A stretch of DNA of 64,000 nucleotides from positions 179,896,556 through 179,960,555 of the forward strand of contig CP136067.1 of the NCBI GenBank assembly GCA_032622095.1. The letters run 5' to 3'. Each line of letters starts with the position of its first letter. Position 1 is the first letter of the stretch. Positions 1 to 25,129 of the stretch are shown here, piece after piece. Both the position numbers and the translations under genes were made by a program. Under the pieces are notes generated by a model that was not told where the DNA came from, ran no database searches, and saw only the letters and a program-made list of their open reading frames with translations. The stretch comes from Siphonodentalium dalli. Its lineage: Eukaryota > Mollusca > Scaphopoda > Gadilida > Siphonodentaliidae.

Positions 1-539
1 TGTACATTATTGAAGTTTTTATAGGGCTTCACGATATGAGAACAAAAATTATCGGTACGATATCCAAATTATTATCGCACAATGGGCACATATCGATAAT
101 CGAAATTAACTGCATCTTAAAACGTTTGTATTCATGCAAAACCGCGAAGAGCGTGAGCAGTTTGCGTTTGTTCGTTGTATACATAACATTTTCATATTAT
201 TTCCGATTGTAATTGAAAGTAAGAACTAAACAATAACAAAAAATGTTCTACGTAACATAATAATGTTTGTTAAAACAGCATTTGAATGAACACAAATAAT
301 AAAGTGACTTACACTATGAACATAACTTGGACAAAGAATTGTTGACATGTTTGATGCCAGGAACGATACCATGTTCACTTTTTCCTATTTCAAGCAAGAT
401 CGTTTTGCGGCTACAATTTATCCTGACGTACTCAACATTCGTTTATTGTGTACCCTTGTCACAAAATATAGAAAAATAAAGACTATTTCTTCGACAGGCA
501 TGAATTAAGTCCGTATAAAATAATTTAAAGATGTACTCT

Positions 540-720
540 GGGGTTGCAGACCTGCAGTTTACCCTATCATCACACTGTCCAATCGTAACGCGTAAACAGC
601 GGCATTTTTGTGTCCCACATAGACCTATCGATTCAGAGAAACCACAATCACAAGCTGACCAATAATCTGCTTTAAAACGTCACAACGTAAAGGTATATAT
701 AACTAGTTTTTTAATTTACC
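540..720 (+). repeat. Boundary repeat, copy 1
   Basis: A roughly 170-bp sequence with AAACAGCGGC, CGATTCAGAGAAA and CTGACCAATAATCTGCTT. Related copies are at 18100-18260 (+), 23050-23195 (-) and 54540-54690 (-). Each P450 gene block therefore lies between two directly oriented copies. Confidence 0.7.
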
Positions 721-1840
721 ATGCAGTGGCCCAGTCATCTGACGATGTACAGTTCGACTCCAGGCAACGTGGCTCCTGTTTAAAGCAGAAAATAGGATAT
801 ACAAACCCGACGGGAGGGTGTAGGTAAAAATTTCCCCATATCGGTATTATAGTGCTTTTTATCACAGTGCAAGTCATGAGCAGAACTTTGAATGTTTGAT
901 AAAATCCCGGCAGCGGAATCTATCAGCAACACATGCGCATCGAAAAAAAAACACTGGCGTAAATCCGAAATGAGGGGCGATGATCACACAAAATGGCACA
1001 GCGGATTATCAGTGCATGCCAACGAATGTGATCACACAAAATGGCACAGCGGATTATCAGTGCATGCCAACGAATGTGATCACACAAAATGGCACAGCGG
1101 ATTATCGAGGGTGATCAGGGTCGAAATTTCTTTATATGTCAATTCATATGGGGTAGATATCGGTGGACGTTTTAAACATGGGTTGAGCTACCGGGAATGA
1201 CTCTCCTCTCCACAAAGAGCGACACAATTGATCTAGAATGGTAAATGCATGTGTGTGGCTCTAGAATACGAAAGTTCGAAAATTAAAGTACGGTGTAACA
1301 TAAAGTACCAATTTAATCGACATAATTTTAGTACAAATTTCCTTTGATTCAATAATTTCTTTGAGTCAGTTCCATGTCAATCGGCTGCAAATTAATGTTC
1401 TACATTTGAAAATACGTCTGACATTGAATGGCGAAGGGTGTGGACAATTCTTTTGGCACATTTTGTGGTCGTGTACACGATTTCTCAAGATGTTCTCATG
1501 CTAATGGTGTGATGTCATTAATTTTTCAAACAAATGTTGCACGTGAGGGTGTTCCCAAAATTATAGAAAGCGAATAATATGCCTATGATTTGGCCCCTAT
1601 AGTTAGAGTTATTTGTTGATTATAAGGCGTTAACCCATTACCTTTATAGAGCCCCACATAGACTGGCTGTGGGATAAATCTCTTAATTAACCCTTTACCC
1701 AACAAACCGGCCAAAAACGCCCAAAATAAAGCTTCAACAGCCTAAAATATCTTCGGTCTCTCTCAATAACACCATACAACTATGGATATCATTGGAACCG
1801 GTTCATTGACCACATTGTGATGGTTACAGTTATGCCCTGT

Positions 1841-2110
1841 GCCAATGCATTCTCTTATATATGCGAGTCGACCATAGGTCGCCTCGCATATATAAGAGAA
1901 TGCATTGGCCCAAATAAAATCTTTTTAAACACTTTTTACCATTTTTTCTTACATTCTTTGACAATTTTATAATTTTTTCTTACATTTTTTAACAATTTTT
2001 CTACATTCTTTGACAATTTTATCATTTTTAATATGTGTTAAGCCAATGCATTCTCTTATATATGCGAGGCGACCTATGGTCGACTCGCATATATAAGAGA
2101 ATGCATTGGC
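1841..2110. repeat. Paired 69-bp palindromes (GCATTCTCTTATATA family), left arm
   Basis: Two near-perfect palindromes (1841-1909 and 2042-2110), each starting GCCAATGCATTCTC and ending GAGAATGCATTGGC, flank an AT-rich spacer. The centres (GAGTCGACCATAGGTCGCCTC) are themselves mirror images, so the pair forms an inverted repeat of palindromes. Confidence 0.85.
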
Positions 2111-2519
2111 ACATGGCCGTTCTGTCGGGTAAAGGGTTAAAGTTTGTATAGATGGACACGTCTATGTGTGCATGCGTGCAGGGGTGGTTGCACGGATCTG
2201 TGTATGTCATCACTTGGATGGGGTGTTGTGTCGACAGATCAATGAGTTATATATAGTCTACATGAATTTGTGTTTATACATGGATGGATGGGAGACCAGA
2301 CGAATATATCTATATATCGATGGGTAGACTTGTCAATGAATGTTTTGATTGGTGAATGGATGGATATGATATATTTCGGAGTATAAACATAACAGAACAT
2401 CCCTTCAAGTCGGACGAATGAGGAATCCACTGTGTGTGCGAGGAGCGATAACTCTAAAACTGCATTAATATTTCTTATTTGAAGAGACCGGAGGTATTCG
2501 CAGTGATGCCCTGATTATA

Positions 2520-2672
2520 CAGTAATGCCCTAAATAATCGACTTCTTAACCACAGTATAATTATGGGTAACTTTTCAGGATTTAGACGGAAATATGGCTT
2601 GTTGCCCTTCATCCGAAAGCTCTCGCCATAATTATACTGTAGTTAAGGAGTCGATTATTTAGGGTATTACTG
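2520..2672. mobile_element. Tc1/mariner-type MITE (153 bp)
   Basis: Terminal inverted repeats start CAGTAATGCCC and end GGGTATTACTG, extend over about 45 bp, and are flanked by TA dinucleotides. It is absent from the matching right-arm site near 41500. Confidence 0.75.
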
Positions 2673-2904
2673 TATACACGTGCACACGATCATATCAGTC
2701 GGTGAGTGTATCAGCACTAAATCGGAGAGCATGGCGAGTTATTTGTGGTTAAATTGATGAAGTATGGTGTTAAATGTATACTTGTTAGTGATAGTTGTCT
2801 TATATACTTTTATAAAATTTATTTTGTTTTGTTTGAACCCATGTCAAAGGCCTTGTGTCCCTTTAAAGAATTGATGAATACAACACTATCGGAAAGTAGT
2901 ATGC

Positions 2905-2910
2905 TTTATT
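2905..2910 (-). terminator. Candidate polyadenylation signal of P450-L
   Basis: AATAAA on the minus strand, conserved at the matching place in the right arm. After subtracting the left-only 254-bp insertion, both genes would have 3' UTRs of about 0.8 kb. Confidence 0.4.
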
Positions 2911-2981
2911 GCTAGACATGATTTAACAAATAACAAAAACACATATACATATTTACAAATGTGGATTAGGATGCCTACAAT

Positions 2982-3235
2982 CAAGCCTTGAAATAGGGTG
3001 TCTGTCATTTGCAGAATGAGGTCCCCAGAGGGTGAATTTAGTGTTGCTACCCCGCATAGCGGGCTAGCATCACCAAATTCACCCTCTGTGGACCTCATTC
3101 TGCTTACACCTCAGCAGAATGAGGTTCCCAGAGGGTGAATTTGGTTATGCTAGCCCGCTATGCGGGGTAGCATCACTAAATTCACCCTCTGGGGACCTCA
3201 TTCTGCAAATGACAGACACCCTATTTCAAGGCTTG
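2982..3235. mobile_element. Foldback element made of nested palindromes, left arm only
   Basis: Its ends CAAGCCTTG and CAAGGCTTG are flanked by an 8-bp duplication CCTACAAT. The interior consists of two palindromes around CCCGCATAGCGGGC, with GAGGGTGAATTT and AAATTCACCCTC arms, so the whole 254 bp can fold back. Open frames across it are palindrome artefacts. It sits in the P450-L 3' UTR region. Confidence 0.8.
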
Positions 3236-3779
3236 CCTACAATGAGCGAGACACAAGCAATTGGAACGACAACTATATATATACCACTGAGTCCTTTGAT
3301 GTGGACCAAACAACATGCATTTGCACTCTATGGCTATTTTTTGCATAAAGGGCACCGTGAACAGTGCACACCCACATCGAGAAAGCAGGGGCTAGATAAA
3401 TGTATCCCATGTGTGAGACAATTAGGACGTGGTGAAAGTGATGCCCAAATACCCAGTCGCACGCATGCATATTATGTCTTCATGCTGTATTATCTCATGA
3501 CAAGCTTAAGAAAAGATTTATTTTCAGTACGGCTATATTCTCAACGCAGAGATGTTTGTGAAATTTATACACATTTGTGTATTTCCAGAAAAATTCCGTG
3601 ATATACTTTTGTCTAATTTCTGAGAAACGTATGCAAGTTATCATTCTTACACAAGCCCAGCCACTATTCAATTTTTGTGAAATCACTCTGATTAGTCAAA
3701 CACCGCGAAAAGGACAACTTTAGAAAAAATAAAGGTACTTATTCGTAACGGCATCAGTTTGCCCTACCAGTATCAAAGC

Positions 3780-3893
3780 AATTCAGCGGGACCACCAGCA
3801 TCACAACAATTCAGCAGGACCACCAGCATCACAACAATTCAGCAGGACCACCAGCATCACAACAATTCAGCAGGACCACCAGGATCATCACAT
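3780..3893. repeat. 28-bp minisatellite, four copies, P450-L 3' flank
   Basis: The unit ACAACAATTCAGCAGGACCA plus CCAGCATC repeats four times. The right arm (about 40590-40655) has only about two copies, so copy number changed after duplication. Confidence 0.8.
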
Positions 3894-3988
3894 ATGCATA
3901 TAACGTTATACCGTTAGTTGAACAACATGACCAATTAAACAGGTGTGAACATAGGATGGCCAACCCTTAGTACCAAACTGGCACAATA

Positions 3989-17919
<13,931 letters not shown>

Positions 17920-18073
17920 TATTCAATTTGCTAGCAGGTCATTCGGCAATGTTGTTACCGATCCATATATAACTACCGCATGCATGTTAACACGCATGGT
18001 GACCTTCAGCGCAGTGAAGTGTACGGTATTTTTGTTTGGTATCTCTATATACCCAACAATTATTAATGAGCGC

Positions 18074-18087
18074 TATATATATATATA
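18074..18087 (-). promoter_or_regulatory. Candidate TATA box of P450-L
   Basis: A TATATATATATA run lies about 155 nt upstream of the P450-L ATG, the same relative place as the TATATA in front of P450-R. It also marks where inter-arm similarity fades. The motif is weak in AT-rich DNA, so this is tentative. Confidence 0.3.
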
Positions 18088-18099
18088 AGCACACTATCT

Positions 18100-18260
18100 A
18101 ACCGGCACGCATCCTATCATTGCAAACAGCGGCATACCAGTGTCTTACATAAGCAAGCCTATCAGTTACCCACATGGGTCTATCGCCTATCGGTGTTTTG
18201 TGTCGATTCAGAGAAAGCATAATCTCAAGTTGACCAATAATCTGCTTCAAGATGTCTCAA
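18100..18260 (+). repeat. Boundary repeat, copy 2
   Basis: It contains AAACAGCGGCATACC, CGATTCAGAGAAAGC and TTGACCAATAATCTGCTTC. It begins within about 15 bp of the point where similarity between the arms fades. Confidence 0.7.
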
Positions 18261-18438
18261 AATAAATAGAGAGTAATTAATTGGTTCCGAGAATTACGTT
18301 AAATAATGCACGAGAGGCGAGAGACGTCGGTAAGAAACGAGTGCGCGTTAGCGCACGAGTTTGTTATCTAAATGTCTCTCACCTCGAGTGAATTATTTAA
18401 CGTAATTCTCGGAACTAATTGATTACTCTCTATTTATT
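18260..18438. repeat. Long palindrome (about 80-bp arms) in spacer
   Basis: Arms start AATAGAGAGTAATTAATTGG and return as CTAATTGATTACTCTCTATT. The loop holds a smaller palindrome GTGCGCGTTAGCGCAC. Probably a foldback MITE. Confidence 0.8.
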
Positions 18439-18589
18439 ATACTTCTACATCAATTTGGTTCGCCAAATATGATTAAAACACACATAATTTTATGCATGAA
18501 AGTCACGATGTGGAGAAAGATTAACCGCCGAAATTTCAGTCAAGATCAGTGAGCGACGTAACGTCAATGACGTAACGAGAAATGAAATA

Positions 18590-18960
18590 ATTCACTAGTG
18601 ACATTACTATTTTTCATTTACAGACCCGAAAGTGTTAGATTTATATTAGATAAATACTGTGCATATAGTGTACATAAGTGTACATATAACATTTACAACT
18701 GTAATTATATACATATCTAAAACATTGTCTCTATCTATACAATAAATAATATAGAAGAAGCAATAATTTGAGTTAAATGTCACAATTTTGAGCGCAAGAT
18801 GTCGCAATATTAAGCGCAAAATATTGAGATATTAAGCGCCAAATATTGCAATAATATCACAAGCGACATGCATAATAGTGTTTCCACTTGCAATATTATT
18901 GCGATATTGGGCGCGAAAATAGCGTGCTTCATATACCACTTCTTTTGTCTGGTACTGTAT
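18590..18960. mobile_element. Internally deleted copy of the 14439-15395 element
   Basis: It repeats the interior GACCCGAAAGTGTTA segment and the terminal AATATTGCG/GCGATATTG motifs, ending near ATATACCACTTCTTTTG as in the larger copy. It lies in the spacer just beyond the left arm. Confidence 0.55.
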
Positions 18961-19499
18961 ATCAATAACAGCTAGTCGGGATTGGAACCTTCAAGACAAC
19001 AGCAGATCCCATAATATCTGTGTGCAATGACTTGGCGACAATGTTCTCCTGTAGTCGCACATTTTCCATGAAATTTTAAAGCATGATTTATCAAACTGAA
19101 TACTGGTATCACGACACTTAGCATCAACATCAGTGAGTCAGCCAAAAATAGTTTGATAAGAACATACAACCAATAGTGTACTCCCGGTAAATTGTCGTAA
19201 TAACTTGACGATAACATGGCGAATGATGACAATGTCTCATATCCACACGTTTCAATGAAAATTGATGAACACGGGATGAATTGGTCCGTGTAATTGTAAA
19301 GTTGGAATTGTAGATATGTGATCATCCGTCACTGCGCGGAGTCAGTTCATTGTTTACGGTGTTGTTGTTGACATTGAAGCTCTTGTGAATTACACTGGTA
19401 CGTACAGTACATGTACATGTATATCCTCTCTTGTAAATGTACATGCATGTTCTATGAAACAATCATATTCAGAACACTGTCAACTGGATTGTCAACATT
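18961..19499. other. Spacer stretch with no recognised feature
   Basis: A 117-codon hydrophobic minus frame (18972-19325) has no recognisable family motif and no splice support. The rest is AT-rich with TGTACATG runs. I see no gene here. Confidence 0.4.
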
Positions 19500-19568
19500 C
19501 TAATAGTAATAGTAATAGTAATAGTAATAGTAATAGTAATAGTAATAGTAATAGTAATAGTAATAGTT
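19500..19568. repeat. AATAGT hexanucleotide microsatellite
   Basis: About eleven uninterrupted AATAGT units in the spacer. They are read as Ser-Asn repeats in a spurious frame. Confidence 0.9.
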
Positions 19569-20079
19569 GCTCGTTGTTGTTATTATTGTCACTATTGGTT
19601 GACATCGAAGCTCGTGTTAATTGTACATGTATCCTCTTGTGTCAGTAAATATGTCGGTGTTTTGATACTAAGTCACAACACTATCAATTTCAACATCAGC
19701 ACTCAGTCGAATGAAGTCAGGTTACAGCCGATCCCGGATCATGCCATGATTGATTGGCATGAATCTCTACTCTCGAATTTAGTGGAAATTGTCAATGGTT
19801 TAGCCGGTTTTCGCAGAATTGAAACTTGTCCGGTTATCAAAGGAACCGAAATCAGACTGTCTTAACAACTGTCCACAATTGAAAAGGTAGCAGTTTCCCG
19901 AAAAACAATAGTTTGTAAAGGGACCGCACGATCAATGGCGAATAAATGAGGTGAGTGCTAAAGGGATCAGGGAGCTAATTGTGTTCTAGAGTCGGGGAGC
20001 GAGTACACCGTGGAATACTAAAGGTGAAGATAACTGAAGAATGACCTTCACCTGATACATGCGACACTTTATTAAATGA

Positions 20080-20424
20080 TGACATCACGTTTATTTGATT
20101 TGTACATAATATCTAAATAACTTAGACTGGTGAATGAATGGGGGAATGGATTTTTGTGAGCGGAAAATTTATTTAACTAGATGCTGTAGTTCTGGGTTTT
20201 TCCAGATCAAATTTGGCTGTGCGATAGCCCTGTCGTAGACTTGGGGATTTATTTTAAAAATAAACACATGACCTATTATTTTTCTTGCATTTTCGTGATC
20301 AACTGGTGTCAATCTAGCTGGGTAAACATCACTGGTACGGCCTGCAGGCTTCAATTCAGTGAATTTGGCCGAAACGTTAACACTGTCGCCTATGGGAAAC
20401 CATTTAGTTCAGTGATTCCTGTAA
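20080..20424 (-). pseudogene. Decayed terminal exon, copy 1 (unknown gene)
   Basis: The minus strand has a TTTTTCTTACAG acceptor, then a frame that, after an early TGA, reads KWFPIGDSVNVSAKF, later SDVYPARLTPVDHENARKII, and stops after QHLVK, with AATAAA signals downstream. The last exon of some gene seems to have been copied here with surrounding sequence (19969-20425). I do not recognise the protein. Confidence 0.5.
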
Positions 20425-20429
20425 GAAAA

Positions 20430-21170
20430 ATTTGAATTTTACGAAATTTCACGTCTCGCCATGATAAGTTGTTAATTCCATAACTTCTTATTTTCAAATG
20501 ATGACCACATTTTGGACATATTTAAAGAAGAAGCCCATGGATTCGCCTGTAGATAGTAAAGAAAGTGATAAATCTGGGGGGTTTTGCACGGACATCAGGT
20601 ACCATTAGGGGGTCAAGGGGTCTAAAGCCCCCTCCCCACAATTTTGAGGAGTGTTAGCCCCCCCCCCTGTTGGGAAAAGGTGACAGTTGATCCAAGTAAG
20701 CTTTTCCGGCACCCAGTAGTCTTATCGGGGACCGTAGCCCCACCCCAAGTCAAGGGGGGGGGGGGTGGCATCACCACTAGAGTTACTGTCGTGCAAAATT
20801 ACATGGCAGGTTTGTTAAACAGACAGTATGCCCTGCCATCTGGTAAAATTTCATGCCGGAGGCTGTGTCTGATGTATCATTATGTTTAGATATTTAAATT
20901 GACTAATGGTTGATTTATATTGTTATTGAAGTATTTTTTATTTTAATTTTCTGTTAATTTTGGTAAATGTTTATTATAAATTGCCAAATTCTGCATGAAA
21001 AGTGTATAAAATTGGACAAGATATCACTCTCAAAATGTATATTAACATTTCCTCTTCAATTTTTTGGCTTTATTTTGAGGATGATAATCCATTTTTGATT
21101 TCAGTGAGGTCTATATTTTGATAAAATACAAAAAGAAACGCTGTGTTTCACACATATACATATATATATA
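20430..21170. other. Spacer stretch with poly-C/poly-G tracts, no gene
   Basis: It contains homopolymer runs (CCCCCCCC near 20660, a 12-G run near 20757) around GGTCAAGGGG and AGCCCC segments, like the C/G-rich ends of some invertebrate repeats. No coding sequence is convincing. Confidence 0.4.
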
Positions 21171-21455
21171 GGAATCATGGAGCTAAATGTGTTCTAGAGT
21201 CGGGGAGCGAGTACACCGTGGAATACTAACGGTGAAGGTAACTGAAGAATGACCTTCACCTGATACATGCGACACGTTATTAAAGGATGACATCGCGTTT
21301 ATTTGATTTATACATAATATCTAAATAATTTAAACTGGTGAATGAATGGGAGAATGGATTTTTGTGAGCGGGGAATTTATTTAACTAGCTGCTGTAGTTC
21401 TGTGTTTTTCCAGATTTGGCTGTTAGATAGCCCTGTCGTAGACTTGGGATTTATT

Positions 21456-21626
21456 TTAAAAAGTAAACACATGACCTATGATTTTTCTTGCATTTTCGTG
21501 ATCAACTGGTGTCAATCTAGCTGGGTAAACATCACTGGTATGGCCTGTAGGCTTCAATTCAGTGGATTTGGCCGAAACGTTAACACTGTCGCCTATTGGA
21601 AACCATTTAGTTCTGTGATTCCTGAA
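21456..21626 (-). pseudogene. Decayed terminal exon, copy 2
   Basis: Second copy of the exon, about 1.2 kb away in the same orientation. The acceptor is CGCTTCAG, and the frame is open through HRTKWFPIGDSVNV and ARKIIGHV but ends early after FTF where copy 1 continues. The similar block spans 21177-21626. Confidence 0.5.
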
Positions 21627-21959
21627 GCGGGAATGAGAATAACGCACTCTTGATAATACGTACGAACCGCATAACACAGAATGAATGCCGGATTAATAAT
21701 ACATATTAAATATCAGCAGAGTAAGATTCAGTCATACTGTATGGAATCATTGGCGTATACAATATGGTCGCCGATAAATATACTATTGAATTTTGACGGC
21801 ATGACTTTGAATCACGAAAATATTTAATTTAGACAATTTTCATGGGCACATAAAATAACGGTAAAAAATCGTCAAACTGATGAAACGGTATGGGACCGTC
21901 GATTATGATGGCCCGAAACCGTCGAACTGACAGTATTTGCTAACAGTGTACTCCATATA

Positions 21960-22180
21960 ACTTACACTATAAAGAAAATGCGGCAATGATAGCCCCGTTG
22001 GCATGCAATGATAGTCTGCCGTGCCATTTTGTGTGATACCGCCCCTCATTTCGGATAAAGGCCAGTGATTTCGATGCGCATGCGTCACTGATATATTTTA
22101 CTGACGGGATTTTATCAAATATTCTGCAAAGTAATGGTCAGGAATTGCACAATACCGATATGAGCAAAACCCCCTACGAG
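21960..22180. repeat. Spacer copy of the GGCATGCA/TGTGTGAT repeat
   Basis: A diverged single-subunit copy of the repeat at 840-1200 and 42840-43220, with CATTTTGTGTGATACCGCCC and CCTCATTTCGGAT. It abuts the MITE at 22196. Confidence 0.65.
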
Positions 22181-22195
22181 TTTACACACCATATG

Positions 22196-22438
22196 TGACC
22201 CGCCATATCAAATCCAATCGGAAGTCGGGATTTTGTTTACCCTGTGCCAAAGCATTCTCTTATATATGCGAGTCGACCATAAGAAACATTTATTTAAAAA
22301 ACATGATAAAAAATTGTTAAGCCAATGCATTCTCTTATATATGCGAGGCGACCTATGGTCGACTCGCATATATAAGAGAATGCATTGGCACAGGGTAAAA
22401 AAATCCCGACTTCCGACTGGATTTGATATGGCGGGTCA
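22196..22438. mobile_element. MITE carrying the palindrome pair, central spacer
   Basis: Outer inverted repeats TGACCCGCCATATCAAATCC and GATATGGCGGGTCA enclose CCCTGTGCC and the palindromes (one truncated at 22246-22281, one complete at 22321-22389). Flanks share CCATATG, a possible target duplication. This shows the palindromes are the inner terminal repeats of a transposable element. Confidence 0.8.
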
Positions 22439-22488
22439 CCATATGGTTCTGCTTCAAACAAAAGCCAGATTGCCCGGAGTCGAATCAA

Positions 22489-22580
22489 ACATTTTATGAA
22501 ACGAGTTTGATAAATTTGATTCACAACGAGTCGTAGACGAGTTGTGAATCAAATTTATTAAACGAGTTTCATAAAATATT
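22489..22580. repeat. Palindrome with ACGAGTT motifs
   Basis: ATTTTATGAAACGAGTTTGA pairs with TAAACGAGTTTCATAAAAT around GAGTCGTAGACGAG. Arms are about 42 bp. Confidence 0.75.
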
Positions 22581-23049
22581 ACATCCCAACAGAACGAGTT
22601 GAAGGTTTTGTATATTACATGAAAAAACTAGAGCTCTATGCATTTTTAAGAAATCGAAATCCATAAAATAAGCTGCAAAATGCATATCTTTACAGTGTTT
22701 GCTGAGGCTTCACAACCGTATACGACACTATTGCGCGCTCAGACTGGCGACGGAGAACTAAGTCCCCCAATTTGCCTCTTCGTATTTGTGTCAATTTACG
22801 TTAGTGCAACGAAGTTGGACAAGAATTAACTTTAATGAACAAAACAATCATCTTACATTTTCTGGTGTTGGTGTCATGAGCGGCTTTCAAAATAGCATTA
22901 ATCCGCCTGAGATAATGTAAAGACGCGCGATTATTTTGTTGACGCAATGCCATGTTATATGCGGGAACCAGGCGCCTATTCGTAAACAGTGAGAGATAAG
23001 GAAATATGCAATGGCTTTTAATATAATAGGAGTTTCAAGTGATGTATAC

Positions 23050-23195
23050 CTTTATTTTTGCGACGTTTTGAAACTGATTATTGATTAACTTGTGATTATA
23101 TAGGCTTTCTCTGAATCGATGTGTGACGCTAAAAGGCCACTGTTTACACTGATAGGTCGCGTGCCGGGTGGACAGTGTGTTCGTGACGGGAGCGG
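23050..23195 (-). repeat. Boundary repeat, copy 3
   Basis: Opposite-strand copy with TTTCTCTGAATCGATG and GGCCACTGTTTACACTGATA. It mirrors copy 2 across the spacer and also shares the GGCACGC flank. Confidence 0.65.
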
Positions 23196-23220
23196 CGCTG
23201 GTGCGCATTAAAGATCACGT

Positions 23221-23271
23221 ACCAGTGCATTCTCTGATATATGCTCGCATATATAAGACAATGCACTGGCT
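23221..23271. repeat. Eroded GCATTCTCT palindrome
   Basis: ACCAGTGCATTCTCTGATAT pairs with ATATAAGACAATGCACTGG. This is a degenerate single member of the palindrome family, beside the LINE fragment at 23290. Confidence 0.6.
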
Positions 23272-23289
23272 CACAAGGTCAAGGTAAAT

Positions 23290-23830
23290 ATTATTAGGCC
23301 ATTGCACTCTCTTATCAAACCATAGATGATAACAGAGCAGTTAACTATATTATGGCCTTCCGGACAAGAAACCACAAACTCCCTTTTTGCACATGGTACT
23401 TGGACAGATACGGATTATTCAGACCGAATTTGCGCATTATGTAATCTTGGAATCAGCGACGAATATCACATGGTACTGAAATATAGGACTTAATGAACTT
23501 AGAATAAAATACCTGAAACCCTACTACTACCAGAGACCTACATGTAACACTTGCAAACTAGCCGCTCTTTTTAACTCCCGAAATCAAAATACAGTTAAAA
23601 ATCTATCGGTGTTTATTAAGAAGGTTCTAGAAATATTCAGGTCCGCCTCAGACTTATGCCACCTCGCCTGGCATACTGAAACAACCGAATACTGTCCAGC
23701 CTTTCTATCTTCTATTATTATGCCATATATAATATATACATGTATACTTGTACTGAAATATATTGTATATTATATCCACACATCTCTGTAATGTCTCAAC
23801 TGGACGATGAGGATAAACTAATTGAATTGG
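23290..23830 (+). mobile_element. Decayed LINE C-terminal fragment in spacer
   Basis: Across a frameshift the translation reads FRTRNHKLP, then ICALC, then DEYHMVLKY, matching the family at 29868-30655. The last knuckle cysteine is tyrosine here. It is flanked by palindromic MITE debris. Confidence 0.7.
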
Positions 23831-24189
23831 CAGACTGGCATATACATATATAAGAGAATACATTGTTACAGGGTTGTCTTAAAAGCTCCAGTTATACAAG
23901 GGTTAAAACAACATGCAGTGTATCAAATCTCATTCAAATCTCATTCAAATCTCATTCAACATCACTTTTAGATTCTGTTCCACTGAAAAAAAAGTTAAAA
24001 ACTAAAATGCAGAGTTATAAATACCGAAGGATGTTATTTTGACATTGAACACTTAAAGGGGCATCAGGCACTCGCAGTGGATAAAAGTACGAAAAAAAAA
24101 CAACATTACTGTAAAACATCGTCACTAAAAAGAACATTGATAATAGCAATATATAAATGTTGTTTTTTGAGACAGTGCAATTTTTTTGG

Positions 24190-24272
24190 GGATTTGGTGG
24201 GATACGAACCCCGGCTCGGCATGTTTCGGAGACAATAAATATAACATTGCTACTGTGCTATATCTCCTATAT
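24190..24272 (-). mobile_element. tRNA-like SINE head or tRNA pseudogene
   Basis: The minus strand has a box-A-like TAGCACAGTAGC and a B box GGTTCGTATCC about 45 nt apart, as in Pol III promoters. The acceptor stem does not pair, so a working tRNA is unlikely. Confidence 0.45.
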
Positions 24273-24279
24273 ATAAATG

Positions 24280-24950
24280 TTGTTCTTATGTGTATTATTA
24301 ATAGCTATCCAATAACGAAATGTCGTGTATTGAAACTATTATTATGTAAATAAAACTGTTACAGTGATTTGTCAGCAAACAGCGCTAATCGTGAAGTAAG
24401 TTAATATCTTCAGTCTGAATGTGATTTTCGGAAAAGTTGTTAAATACTTTGACCGTTTCAAATGTTTACTGTCAAGTTTTTATTAAACTTTGGTATATAT
24501 ATTATTGAACTATAATTGGACTTTTATCGGTAATTCCACTGTAACAGTAATGTTTACATAACAATGGTTTTGAAATGCGAAATCTCATTATTGAAGACTT
24601 ATTAATACTGACAATAAGAAACAAGTCAATCTATTTTTCATGTACGCGTTGATGATATATATATCTTTATTCCTCCATTTAATGAAGAGCATATGAAACC
24701 TGTTATTATTTCCAACGTAAATTGTTCGGTCACAAAATCAACAAATATCTAAGTACATAAAGTATCATAACTCTGATAAGGATAAATACACGATAAACGT
24801 AATATGAGAGAATTTTTTCCATTAAGATAGGCTGCTATCAAGATGGGCTCTACCGAAGGACACAATCCGATGAGAGTTGCATTGTAATATGTTCATACGG
24901 ATGGGCGGAGTCCTCGCCTATGTACCACAGCCCCCTCCGGGGTTAGGGGC
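24280..24950. other. AT-rich spacer, nothing recognised
   Basis: I see no open frame above background, repeat or palindrome in this stretch. Confidence 0.4.
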
Positions 24951-25127
24951 ATAATAAATAGTGGATCTACAACGAGTCCCCAGTTTAAGCGGAATTTACA
25001 AAACGAGTCCAGCAAATTACATGTAGGTCTGGATCGAGCCTTTGACGAGGTCCAGATCTAATTTACTGGACGAGTTTTGTAAATTCCGCTATAAAATGGG
25101 GCCGAGTTGTAGATTTTATTTATTATA
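24951..25127. repeat. Palindrome with ACGAGT motifs
   Basis: Arms of about 75 bp: AATAAATAGTGGATCTACAA at one end, TTGTAGATTTTATTTATTAT at the other, with CGGAATTTACAAAACGAGT and its reverse inside. It is similar in style to 22489-22580. Confidence 0.75.
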
Positions 25128-25129
25128 TG

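Noticed and set aside
1841-1909. microRNA hairpin
   Set aside because: The palindrome is the terminal repeat of a dispersed transposable element with several copies in this window; there is no evidence of processing.
3119-3601. 160-codon plus frame beginning MRFPEGEFG
   Set aside because: It starts inside the foldback palindrome and runs into 3' flank sequence, and it is not conserved in the right arm.
18972-19325. Hydrophobic 117-codon frame as a receptor fragment
   Set aside because: No family signature, no splice sites and no conserved copy; composition alone is not enough.
24190-24272. Functional tRNA gene
   Set aside because: A and B boxes are present, but the acceptor arms do not pair and the anticodon arm is not convincing.
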